This document shows positions 9,428 through 17,439 of a stretch of DNA of 64,000 bases, piece after piece. Made by a program: the position numbers and the translations under genes. This stretch comes from Tepidibacter aestuarii (GTDB lineage Bacteria; Bacillota; Clostridia; Peptostreptococcales; Peptostreptococcaceae). The notes beneath the pieces are model-generated. The model was not told the origin of the DNA, did not search any database, and saw only the letters and a list, made by a program, of their open reading frames with translations. The DNA lies in assembly GCF_934924865.1 (NCBI RefSeq), contig NZ_OW235315.1, forward strand, positions 1,984,001 through 2,048,000, in the 5' to 3' direction. Each line of letters opens with the position of its first letter. Position 1 is the stretch's first letter.

Positions 9428-9518
9428 TGATATACCCCCTAATATTTTTATAGAAATATTTTCATACTCTACTTTCCACTTAAGGCTTATTACACTATCA
9501 TTTACTCAAAACTTATCG

Positions 9519-10153
9519 CTAAAAATTTCTCCACTGTATTGCATTTTTACAATTAGGGTCTATCCCACTTGTTTTTGTTGTTATAAAGGGAATCATTTGC
9601 CAATCTTCTGACCCTGGACAACCTAGTAATGTCCATTTATCTATAAAATAATAAAATCTTCTCCTAGTATATAGCCATGTCCTTCGCCATCATCATGACT
9701 TAAATATACTATAGGTGTTCTTTCTGGATACTCTTTTAAATCAAAAGCTATCATATCTCCATTTGGAACATTCATAAATCCTAACTTATTATGCCAAATC
9801 TTATCATAATCATCATTTATATCAGGAAAACATTGAGTAATCCAATCTTTTCTTGTTTTTTCTAATTCACATATCAAATTTATATTCCAAGAACAATCAC
9901 CACTAAATATTTCTCTTAACTCCTGTGGTAATTCTATATTGTCAGGCAAATACCATTCAAAATTTACACTTGAAGAAAACTCTAATAATACTTTTCTAAA
10001 ACTTATAGGTAGCTTAAATCCTAATTTCTTCTCTACTTCTTCAACTTCATTTTGTGATGCTGGTTTACATATTTTAAATTTTCTTATATCTCCATTTAAA
10101 CTTTGTACTGCTTCTAAAGTTTTTTCCCATCGTTCTGTCCACTTATCCCACAT
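9519..10153 (-). pseudogene. SMI1/KNR4 (SUKH) family immunity-type protein, frameshifted near its end
   Basis: The open part (170 residues) shows the SUKH core: PASQNEVEEVEKKLGFKLPI near residues 32-51, then FRKVLLEFSS, and GFMNVPNGDMIAFDL with the HDDGEGHGYILGEDF strand near 130-168. It stops at 9641. In the next frame the expected SUKH tail continues as FIDKWTLLGCPGSEDWQMIP and ends in KNAIQWRNF at 9519. A one-base shift in the run GATTTTATTATTTTATAG explains the split. SUKH proteins are immunity proteins against toxins such as nucleases, though some have other roles. The truncation removes about 43 residues, so activity is doubtful unless the indel is a sequencing error. GAGGTGG precedes the ATG. 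Confidence 0.8.
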
Positions 10154-10281
10154 TATATAACCACCTCAATACAAATTTTCCTTTAAATGTTTTCACTAAT
10201 AATCCTTGTTTTGTAGATATCCTAAAAGTTTTTTAAAGAGCAGAAACAACACTATAAAACTGTGTTATGAAAAATATTTCG

Positions 10282-11232
10282 TTAAAAATCCATATAACCT
10301 TTAGGCATATTAACTTCGGGTAAATCAATAATTTCCCTAACTTCTCTATGTTTTTTTAGGCTACTAATCCCTAGTGATAAATATTCTAATGATTCATGTT
10401 TTCCAAGAACAAAAATATCTTCTGGTTTAAGGTGTAGTGCTTCATATATTTCAAGATACTTTAATTTCTTTGCATCAAGTAATGGACTCAAATTTTTTAT
10501 ACCTTTCATATTAATAAGTTGTATTCTTTTTAGCTTCTCTAGTTTTCTCAAATTAGGCAATTCAACAACATTTTTTAGCGATTGAAGAAAAAGATATCTC
10601 AATTTAGTCATTTCCGAAACAAATGAAATCTCCTTTAATCCTCTTATCATCCATAATTCTAGATACTCAATTTCACCGATATAAGGTAATAATTTTAAAT
10701 TTGTAGTTCCACCTAGTTTCATATCAAATTTTTTTAATCGTTTTAAAGGCAATAAGAATTCTAAATTTGGAACTTTTATCGATTTTAATACTAAGTCTTG
10801 TAATTTCACTAGATTTGATAATACTTCAATATCTTTGGCATGTCCTTCTAAAAATAATTCTTCAAGATTACTCAATTCCTGTAAGAATTTTAATGAAAAT
10901 CTTTTCTTTGTAGCTCCAAAGCTGAAATATCTTAAATCTTTATTTAAATATTTCATTCCTGATATATCTTCAATATTATATAGGTCAATTGCAATTCTTG
11001 CATGATTAGAAAAGTATTTAAGAAAATCTAAATTCAAAATGCTTTTTTTATAGTCTAAATATACTCTCAATATAATATTGGGATATTGTTTTAAAAACTC
11101 AGCTATTTTTATATAATCATTTTCATCCAATGCTTTACTAAATTGTATCCGTCTAAGTTTTTCTAGTTTTATATCTAAACCTTCGAATTTTACTGGTGAT
11201 TTTATTTCAATAAAAGAATAATCTTTAATCAT
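10282..11232 (-). CDS. Leucine-rich-repeat protein
   Basis: 316 residues from the ATG at 11232, which has GGAGG five bases upstream (a TTG eight codons earlier is the alternative). The body is a run of repeats of about 22-24 residues with L..L..L..L.L: LSNLEELFLEGHAKDIEVLS, then NLVKLQDLVLKSIKVPNLEF, LLPLKRLKKFDMKLGGTTNL and so on. There is no signal peptide, so it is probably cytoplasmic. Such proteins occur as immunity or STAND-like sensor pieces in polymorphic-toxin clusters. The neighbours (SUKH, orphan tails) support that, but the partner is unknown. Upstream, the tail of another gene overlaps its start region. Confidence 0.7.
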   Translation of the reverse strand: MIKDYSFIEIKSPVKFEGLDIKLEKLRRIQFSKALDENDYIKIAEFLKQYPNIILRVYLDYKKSILNLDFLKYFSNHARIAIDLYNIEDISGMKYLNKDLRYFSFGATKKRFSLKFLQELSNLEELFLEGHAKDIEVLSNLVKLQDLVLKSIKVPNLEFLLPLKRLKKFDMKLGGTTNLKLLPYIGEIEYLELWMIRGLKEISFVSEMTKLRYLFLQSLKNVVELPNLRKLEKLKRIQLINMKGIKNLSPLLDAKKLKYLEIYEALHLKPEDIFVLGKHESLEYLSLGISSLKKHREVREIIDLPEVNMPKGYMDF

Positions 11233-11252
11233 TTCTTCCTCCAACTCATTAG

Positions 11253-11420
11253 TCAAAAAAGACTACTTAATTTATTATCTATTGTCATATATAATTCTCT
11301 AATATTATTAATTTGTTCTTTTCTAAGTGAAATAAAACTTCTATTCAACTTATTAATCCATAATTCTATTTCATCATTAATTATTAGAATATAAATACTA
11401 CTTAAGATTTTTAATAGAAT
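11253..11420 (-). pseudogene. Orphan C-terminal tail upstream of the LRR gene
   Basis: A startless frame reads INDEIELWINKLNRSFISLR and continues KEQINNIRELYMTIDNKLSS to a TGA just upstream of the LRR start. It looks like the last 50 codons of the preceding gene of the same operon, whose rest is lost. Family not recognised. Confidence 0.4.
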
Positions 11421-11539
11421 TCAAGGTTTTCACTAAATTATATTTACATAGATAATTTCAAATCTAAGATTTATTTATATGAGTTCTTAATGTTATTTTT
11501 ATAATCCCTCGTAATATTGATATAGTATCTCTAATTATT

Positions 11540-11998
11540 TTATAATCTTTTAGTTTTTTTATATTTTTCTTTTTTTATAATATTAATATTATGTTTTTGT
11601 GAAAAATCATCTAACTCTTTCTCTAATACATTTTTATTATACATTGATAAATTAACTTTTTTCTCATTATATTTGTTCTCATCAACAAAATAATGTATTT
11701 TTAAGAATGTTTGTATCCCCATCCTAAAAACAAATTCGTCATAAATTTCAATATTTACTATGCTATTAGTTTGGTACAATGATTTTCCTATATATATTCC
11801 CATATAGTCTATAACAATTTTACTATCTGATATATACAAATAACTGCTTATAAAACCTACGATAAATACCCATAGAAAATTAATTGAAATATTGGACGTT
11901 TCAAAAAAAGTAGATATCACAAAACTAATAGCACAAACCAAAGATATAAAATAAATATATACAAAGCTAAAAATCTTTCTATATCTATTTGATTTCAT
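11540..11998 (-). CDS. Small membrane protein, two transmembrane segments
   Basis: 152 residues. Two hydrophobic stretches near residues 10-30 (FSFVYIYFISLVCAISFVIS) and 38-56 (INFLWVFIVGFISSYLYI) are followed by a soluble beta-rich part (DSKIVIDYMGIYIGKSLYQT) and a basic tail (NIIKKEKYKKTKRL). This is the layout of PH-like YcxB/DUF-type membrane proteins often found as immunity or regulatory partners; I cannot assign the family. AAGGAG precedes the ATG. Its upstream region runs into a half palindrome with the shared leader (12238-12330). Confidence 0.6.
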   Translation of the reverse strand: MKSNRYRKIFSFVYIYFISLVCAISFVISTFFETSNISINFLWVFIVGFISSYLYISDSKIVIDYMGIYIGKSLYQTNSIVNIEIYDEFVFRMGIQTFLKIHYFVDENKYNEKKVNLSMYNKNVLEKELDDFSQKHNINIIKKEKYKKTKRL

Positions 11999-11999
11999 A

Positions 12000-12237
12000 T
12001 TTTTAACTCCTTAACATAATTTATATTAACTTTATATATTCATATTGATATTATAATCTATAACCACCTTAACCTTATAAAGAATGTGTCCACATATAAA
12101 TATTATATTTATTTTAAAAATTGAATCTATATCAATATTTTATGTTAAATTTAAGATTATATTAGTGGTTACCTTAGAGTTTAACAGCATGTTTAATTAT
12201 ATATATAGTAAAAAAATGTATTACAATTAACCTAAAC
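12000..12237. other. Leader region of the 152-residue membrane protein
   Basis: AT-rich region without a coding frame; diverges from the other leader copies upstream of AATCGAATTTTAGC. Confidence 0.4.
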
Positions 12238-12330
12238 AATCGAATTTTAGCATTATATAAATATAGTTGTATTTTTAAGTTTTATTCTGTCGTTATAAGG
12301 AATCCAACCGACCCAATACCCACATAAAAA
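12238..12330. repeat. Half palindrome with shared leader, copy 3
   Basis: AATCGAATTTTAGCATTATA, then GTTGTATTTTTAAGTTTTAT, TCTGTCGTTATAAGGAATCC and the right palindrome arm CGACCCAATACCCACATAAA. The same order of blocks occurs at 17157-17242 and 46596-46682, and the later blocks again at 62180-62237. Confidence 0.8.
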
Positions 12331-12332
12331 AC

Positions 12333-12362
12333 ACAACCTAATTTTAGATTGCCTTTTTCTTT
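12333..12362 (-). terminator. Terminator stem beside half palindrome
   Basis: CAACCTAATTTTAGATTGCC followed by TTTTTCTTTGCTTCATAAAA. This is the same sequence as near 3820 and 17250. The last codons of the decayed gene 12366-13020 are encoded by the repeat end (CATAAAATAT). Confidence 0.6.
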
Positions 12363-12365
12363 GCT

Positions 12366-13020
12366 TCATAAAATATGGATAATATTCACTCTAACCTCAA
12401 CTTCCGTATCCTCAACCTGCACATAAGTAGAATCATTTATAAGATTACAAAGTCTTACAATTTCATGCTTTTTTAAAATTTCACATCTTATATTTTCACT
12501 TTCAAACTTTCTGCGCCCTTTTAAAATATCCTTCTCACTATTCTCTTGATATCGATCCCAAAACATAATGTAAAACTGTCTTTCTACTACATCCCTAGAT
12601 ATGGCATAATTGCTCACAACCATCATTTCATTCTTTAGTAATTCTTTTTGCTTTTGATTATTTGTTTCAGATAATAATTGCGCATATTCATTAATCAGGT
12701 GTGAAGTATTCACTAGTCTTGATACTGCAAGAAATTCAAAAGATTTTCGTGTACTTTATGATTCTGTTGTTAATACTCTGCGCATCTGCTCCTTTTCTGT
12801 ATCTGAAAATAGATCAGTACTTACATTATTAGCTATAAGACAAGCTACAGATGATAATGTTTGCTTATTAAAAGACTATGATATAAGTATTATTCTTTGT
12901 TTTAACTTAAAGATTTTTGAGGCATTATTCTTTTCAGTAAAATCGTTTAAAATCCTAGCTACCTTTTCATAAGGTGTTAAATCACCAAGTTCAAACTCAT
13001 TTTTATATTTTTCAATATAA
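12366..13020 (-). pseudogene. Decayed conjugative-element type protein, two in-frame stops
   Basis: One frame runs from about 13020 to 12366 and is interrupted by a TAG after QRIILIS and a TAA after RRVLTTES. It otherwise stays open: NKQTLSSVACLIANNVSTDL, FSDTEKEQMRRVLTTES, RKSFEFLAVSRLVNTSHLIN, VERQFYIMFWDRYQENSEKD and CEILKKHEIVRLCNLINDST. The QFY.MFW and E..RLCNL.N..Y blocks remind me of proteins encoded next to VirB4-type ATPases in Gram-positive conjugative elements; this is recall, not a search. The 5' end is cut by the MFS gene and the 3' end by the repeat. An ATG at 12713 leaves a 115-residue open part. Confidence 0.5.
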
Positions 13021-13028
13021 AAAGTTAA

Positions 13029-14258
13029 TTAAGAAATTATGATTTTATTGGTTATTCGCCTTGATGCAATTGTGATGAACATACTTACGAAAACAACAAC
13101 AAAAACAATAAGATACGCTTTATCTATCATGATATCAAACAAATATCCATACATTAATTGTCCTAAAGGTAATGCACTCATACTTATAGTAGATATTAAA
13201 GCAATAACTTTTGCCATTATATGTGAAGGAGTTTCCTTTTGAATAAATACCATTATCATAATATTAAACATTGTTCCAACAACCATAATGAAAACTGTAG
13301 AACATACTATTATTATATATGACAAAATTGGATTTAAATCAAGAACAAGCATTCCACCCATAGGTAATAAAGCAAGAGTTATAGTTAGAAAAAGAATATC
13401 GAATTTGTTTGTGTGAATTTTTTTAGATAACAAACCAACTAAAATTCCTCCTATTAATGTACCTATCATCAACATACTTTGGGATAAGGCATAAAGTTGA
13501 TTACTTAAACCAAGTTTGCCTTTTATTATCACTGGTAAACCAACGATAATCATTGCAGTTAAAAACAAGTTAAAAGCTGCAATAATTAGCATTATTTTAA
13601 AAATAATGGGCTTATCATTTATAATAAAATTTTTACTTAATTTAAAATCATGTGCTACAACTTTAAAAATATTCGATTCTTTTTCCTGAGGGCTAAAAGG
13701 AATGTTAATAAATAGTTCTATTACAGCAGATATAAAAAAACTTATTCCACTAAAAATAAGAATTGACATAAGTCCCAAGAATCCATACAAAAAACCAGCT
13801 AAAATAGGTCCTAATAAATTAGATAGTCCATTTATTTGATTCACAATAGCATTTCCTTTTAATATGTTCTCTTCTGACAATAAGACAGGAATGCTTGCCT
13901 GCACTGTAGGTTGATAAAAAGACTGTATAACTGACAACAATATTAAAACTATAGATATGGTAAGAACTGATGGACTATCAGACAAAGTAATTCCGAAAAC
14001 AAGCATAATTACCGCTGTTAGAAGATCTAGTATAATCATAATGTTACCCTTGTTTACTCTGTCTGCAATCATTCCACCAAAAGGCGATAACAAAATAGTA
14101 GGTATCATTGCTATAGCTAATATACTACCAAATAAAGTAGACGATCCTGTTGTTTCCAATAAATATAGTGGTAGTGTAAAACGAAGGACTGCATTACCCA
14201 TGAGTGAAATTATCTGACCAATAACTATTAAAGAAAAGTCTTTATTAAACAATCCCAT
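13029..14258 (-). CDS. MFS efflux transporter (macrolide-efflux type)
   Basis: About 409 residues with 12 hydrophobic segments. MGLFNKDFSLIVIGQIISLM at the start and the loop motif SPFGGMIADRVNKGNIMIIL (motif A type, G...DR..K) after the second segment are typical of MefA-like drug:proton antiporters. I start it at 14258, where GAGGG precedes the ATG; an ATG four codons earlier is also possible and is 12 bases from the GGAGGT in the end of the previous gene. It follows an ABC-2 exporter pair and a TetR regulator on the same strand, so the four genes probably form one drug- or peptide-resistance unit. Confidence 0.85.
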   Translation of the reverse strand: MGLFNKDFSLIVIGQIISLMGNAVLRFTLPLYLLETTGSSTLFGSILAIAMIPTILLSPFGGMIADRVNKGNIMIILDLLTAVIMLVFGITLSDSPSVLTISIVLILLSVIQSFYQPTVQASIPVLLSEENILKGNAIVNQINGLSNLLGPILAGFLYGFLGLMSILIFSGISFFISAVIELFINIPFSPQEKESNIFKVVAHDFKLSKNFIINDKPIIFKIMLIIAAFNLFLTAMIIVGLPVIIKGKLGLSNQLYALSQSMLMIGTLIGGILVGLLSKKIHTNKFDILFLTITLALLPMGGMLVLDLNPILSYIIIVCSTVFIMVVGTMFNIMIMVFIQKETPSHIMAKVIALISTISMSALPLGQLMYGYLFDIMIDKAYLIVFVVVFVSMFITIASRRITNKIIIS

Positions 14259-14275
14259 ATTTTCCCTCATGATAT

Positions 14276-14995
14276 TTATTTTACCTCCATTTTGTTAACA
14301 GTACTCACCAACTTCACAAATACTGCCATCCCTATTATTACAGAAATCAACATAAATATAAAAGGGAACCAAGTAATTCCAATAGAATTAGATATAATGT
14401 TTGATGGAATTATAGATAGAGTAAAAGCAGAAACTATTGTAACTGGAACAGACTTTTTAGAGAAGCCAATTTGCATTGCAATAATTCCTATACCTGATGA
14501 AAAAAGAGACATTATGAGAGTAGTTTTTGCAATTATAATTAATTTTGCAACTGTCAATGTGTCAGGAATAATGTGTATAAACCTTTCTCCAATGAAAAAG
14601 ATTGCATAAACTAAAATACTAATTAATATATAAGCAAAAAATGTAAACAAAGAAACTATTAAGAGTTTAACAATCATTATCCTTTGAGGTGAAACAGGAT
14701 AAGAAAACAGAAGTATAGCCCTTTTACCGGAATATTCATCAATAACAAATCGTGCATACATTACCCCAGAAAGAGTAGTGAAACATACACAGCTTATTAT
14801 ATTTACAAGTAATATGATTGTTTCATAATTGGACAAAACATTTTTAATATAAACATCTCCGCTAATCTCAGTTTTTGTTGAAATAAACAAAAACATATAT
14901 ATAAATGCAATCAAAGCTAAGGCAATAAATCCAGTAGAAATTACATAGGTTTTAAGTTTATTTCTTTTAAGTTCAAGTTGCATTAATTTAATCAT
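14276..14995 (-). CDS. ABC-2 type transporter permease
   Basis: 239 residues from the ATG at 14995, set by GGAGG eight bases before. Six hydrophobic segments are visible, with the ABC-2 hallmark between them (YSGKRAILLFSYPVSPQRIM, a cytosolic coupling loop near residues 90-110). The gene begins just after the ATPase stop and ends about 18 bases before the MFS start, so translation is probably coupled. Together with the ATPase it would form an exporter; substrate unknown, lantibiotic or drug resistance most likely by family. Confidence 0.82.
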   Translation of the reverse strand: MIKLMQLELKRNKLKTYVISTGFIALALIAFIYMFLFISTKTEISGDVYIKNVLSNYETIILLVNIISCVCFTTLSGVMYARFVIDEYSGKRAILLFSYPVSPQRIMIVKLLIVSLFTFFAYILISILVYAIFFIGERFIHIIPDTLTVAKLIIIAKTTLIMSLFSSGIGIIAMQIGFSKKSVPVTIVSAFTLSIIPSNIISNSIGITWFPFIFMLISVIIGMAVFVKLVSTVNKMEVK

Positions 14996-14996
14996 T

Positions 14997-15722
14997 TTAT
15001 TTTCCTCCATTCATAACATCCAAAAAATAATTCTCAAGGCCGTCTGTAAATTGTGTTTTTAGGGAACTTAGTGTATGCTCCTTCATAATTTTACCATTAT
15101 TAATAACCCCTATAGTATCAGCAATATGTTCAATTTCACTTAAAATGTGGCTTGATATCAAAATAGTCATATTATGTGTTTTTGCCAGTTCCAGAAAGAA
15201 TTCACGCATATCCCTTATGCCCATTGGGTCTAAGCCACTTATAGGTTCATCAAGTATGAGTAGCTTAGGCTTGTTTATAATAGCCCTTGCAATAGCCAAC
15301 CTTTGACGCATACCAACAGAAAATGTTGAAACTGCTTGCTTTCCTAGCCCTACAAGTCCTACACGTTCAAGGGTATGTTCAATATTGTTTTCGTCTGAAT
15401 CCATATATCCAAGATGAATTTTAAGATTTTGATTTGCAGACAAGTGTTCATAAAATACAGGTGTTTCTATAAGACAACCAATATTTCGTAAAATGTCATT
15501 TTTGCTTACAGCCATACCCATTCCTAAAATTTCTATTTTCCCCATTGTTGGTTTTAATAAACCAGTAAGAAGTTTAAATAAGGTTGTTTTTCCTATGCCA
15601 TTGGCTCCTAAAAGTCCGTAAATGGAACCCTCATATACTGTTATGTTGCAATTCTTAATAATTTCCTTGTTCGAAAATGATTTTGTTAAATTTTCTGTTT
15701 TAACAACAATTGAATTATCCAT
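14997..15722 (-). CDS. ABC transporter ATP-binding protein
   Basis: 241 residues. Walker A GLLGANGIGKTTLFKLLTGL near residues 33-52, signature FSVGMRQRLAIARA (S-V-G-M-R-Q variant of LSGGQ) and Walker B LLILDEPISGLDPMGIRDM follow in order, with the switch His in ISSHILSEIEH. This is the cytosolic motor of a bacitracin/lantibiotic-type ABC-2 exporter. AGGAGTG precedes the ATG. The promoter region 15723-15798 contains an operator-like dyad shared with the TetR gene start. Confidence 0.9.
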   Translation of the reverse strand: MDNSIVVKTENLTKSFSNKEIIKNCNITVYEGSIYGLLGANGIGKTTLFKLLTGLLKPTMGKIEILGMGMAVSKNDILRNIGCLIETPVFYEHLSANQNLKIHLGYMDSDENNIEHTLERVGLVGLGKQAVSTFSVGMRQRLAIARAIINKPKLLILDEPISGLDPMGIRDMREFFLELAKTHNMTILISSHILSEIEHIADTIGVINNGKIMKEHTLSSLKTQFTDGLENYFLDVMNGGK

Positions 15723-15743
15723 TTTAATTCACTCCTTTTTGAT

Positions 15744-15768
15744 ACCGACCGAATGTATGTATGGTTGT
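15744..15768. promoter_or_regulatory. Probable TetR operator of the exporter genes
   Basis: ACCGAATGTATGTATGGT is an imperfect dyad. Read on the other strand it shares CATACATACATTCGGT with the CATACATTCATTCAGT site at the TetR gene start. Confidence 0.6.
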
Positions 15769-15798
15769 AAAAATAAACTGCCACGAAGGCAGTATTAC

Positions 15799-16455
15799 TT
15801 AAACATTATTTGTTTTTCCATAAGCTAAATCATAAAACTGTTTGCTTGATTCTATAGCTTCATCATTAATAAATGGCAATCCTATTCCGTCAAGTAATTT
15901 TTTTAAAAATGTTACCTTAGCAATCCATTCCTCACGAGTAACTTCACAAATTGCAGGATTCCACCAAATATTAGTAAGTAGTAATATTACCTCAGCCAAC
16001 TCTTTGGGTGAATCGTTTTTAATAGAACCATCTGTAATTCCTTCGTCTATTAACTCCTTTAAAAGCTTTGCCCCGTGTGTAAGTGTTTGCTCAATCTGTT
16101 TTGCTAAAAACTTTGGATTTTTGAAAAGAGAACTGGTTATAGGAATCATTTGCGCTTGTGTATTATCTGCAATTGAACTAGTAAATAATTTTTGTATTTT
16201 TTGTAGCCCGTTTAAGGTTTTATCTTCCTTTAATTTTGAAAAACAGTTATTTTCAGAAAAAACTTTTTCACAAACTGCATCTACTATTTCGTCTTTTGAC
16301 TTAAAATGATGATATATAGCACCCTTGGAAAGCCCATTAAGAGCATTAACAATATCTTGAATAGTAGTATGTTCATATCCTTTTTCTAAAAAAAGTTTTA
16401 GGGATACATCAAGTATTCGTTCAATTGTTTCTTCTGGATACTTATTTCTAGCCAT
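15799..16455 (-). CDS. TetR/AcrR family transcriptional regulator
   Basis: 218 residues from the ATG at 16455 (MARNKYPEETIERILDVSLK), which is where TetR proteins normally begin and which has AAAGGA upstream; an ATG eight codons earlier lies inside the operator. The N-terminal helix-turn-helix is clear (TTIQDIVNALNGLSKGAIYH followed by HFKSKDEIV). The rest is a helical ligand-binding domain. It sits directly upstream of the ABC exporter and shares an operator-like sequence with it, so it most likely represses itself and the exporter until a toxic ligand binds. Confidence 0.88.
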   Translation of the reverse strand: MARNKYPEETIERILDVSLKLFLEKGYEHTTIQDIVNALNGLSKGAIYHHFKSKDEIVDAVCEKVFSENNCFSKLKEDKTLNGLQKIQKLFTSSIADNTQAQMIPITSSLFKNPKFLAKQIEQTLTHGAKLLKELIDEGITDGSIKNDSPKELAEVILLLTNIWWNPAICEVTREEWIAKVTFLKKLLDGIGLPFINDEAIESSKQFYDLAYGKTNNV

Positions 16456-16473
16456 TAAACCACATCCTTTTAC

Positions 16474-16494
16474 ATACATTCATTCAGTATGTAT
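16474..16494. promoter_or_regulatory. Probable TetR autoregulatory operator
   Basis: ATACATTCATTCAGTATGTA is a dyad (ATACAT/ATGTAT) just upstream of the TetR start, related to the site at 15744. Confidence 0.65.
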
Positions 16495-16732
16495 ATTGTA
16501 AATTATTTTACTTATACCGTCAAGTAGTAAAATATAAATTTGTCCAATGTCAATATTTTATTCATTTTGTTGTGATTTTAAGTATTCTTCATAACAATAT
16601 AGTATAAATAATTTCATGTGATATACTATATACTAGATTGCCTTTTATATTACATAAATTCAGAAATTATTTTTTCAATTCACTAAATACACCTGCAAAT
16701 TGAAGAAAAAGTGCTACAATAATATGTATTCC

Positions 16733-17242
16733 TCAATATCTAAGTATTATTTACCTAATTTATTTTTTATTATATCTAAAGCTACATCTAAAGCATCCAT
16801 TCCTCCCTAATCTTTAATATATTAATAGAATATATAATTATGCTTCTTGTCTAGATCCAAAAAAACCTTGCTTAACTATATAATTTGTTAAATCATTTCA
16901 TCTTTATAGCATATATATTCTATTTTTCGCTTCTCTCTGTTATATAAAAAGGTAAAAAAATCGTGTAAGATATAAATATTATTATAAAAACTATAATCCA
17001 TTATCTCATACAACAATTTATATTTTTGCTATTTTTTCAATATAATTTGACATTTATCAAACTTATAAGCACTTGGTGAGATTAAAATTTTTATGTATCC
17101 ATATATATTAATATATGCTAGACAAAACTATAGTATAATAATCAATCTAATCAATCGAACTTTAGCATTATATAAATGTAATGTCATTTTTAAGTCGTAT
17201 CCTGTAGCTATAATGAAACCGATCGACCCAATACCCACATAA
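16733..17242 (-). repeat. Empty twin C: relic of an S41 peptidase locus
   Basis: From AAGTATTATTTACCTAATTT this stretch matches the 3' end of the S41 gene at 44798 (about 22 codons up to GCATCCATTCCTCC). It then jumps, near 16825, to the sequence upstream of that gene's start (AATAGAATATATAATTATGC, matching 46242 onward), and follows it to the shared leader and half palindrome. About 1.35 kb of coding sequence is missing between. The divergence elsewhere shows this is an old duplicate and not an assembly copy. Confidence 0.85.
17205..17242. repeat. Half palindrome, copy 4
   Basis: CTGTAGCTATAATGAAACCG then ATCGACCCAATACCCACATA. Right arm only, with the leader block TTTTTAAGTCGTATC before it. 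Confidence 0.8.
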
Positions 17243-17247
17243 AAAAA

Positions 17248-17280
17248 GTAACCTAATTTTAAATCAGATTACCTTTTTCT
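17248..17280 (-). terminator. Terminator stem beside half palindrome
   Basis: GTAACCTAATTTTAAATCAG pairs with itself through ATTAC, and T-runs lie on both sides. It lies about 160 bases downstream of gajB. Confidence 0.6.
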
Positions 17281-17323
17281 TTGCTTCATAAAATATAGTT
17301 AATTGGAAGTTAAGGATTAGTTA

Positions 17324-17341
17324 TGGTACGGTTCACCGTAC
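17324..17341 (-). repeat. GGTGAACC motif, copy downstream of gajB
   Basis: GTACGGTTCACCGTAC is a perfect palindrome apart from the central TC. On the minus strand it reads GTACGGTGAACCGTACCATA. Confidence 0.75.
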
Positions 17342-17439
17342 TGTATGCAATGGCAATTTTTTAGAATTAACTTTTGATTTAGTATATATTCTTTCTGTAG
17401 CTTTTTTAATATAATCACTATACAAGGGTATAAGTATAA

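Noticed and set aside
13957..14217. 86-codon plus-strand ORF
   Set aside because: Shadow of the MFS transporter.
15842..16309. 155-codon plus-strand ORF
   Set aside because: Shadow of the TetR gene; no ribosome site, composition of an antisense frame.
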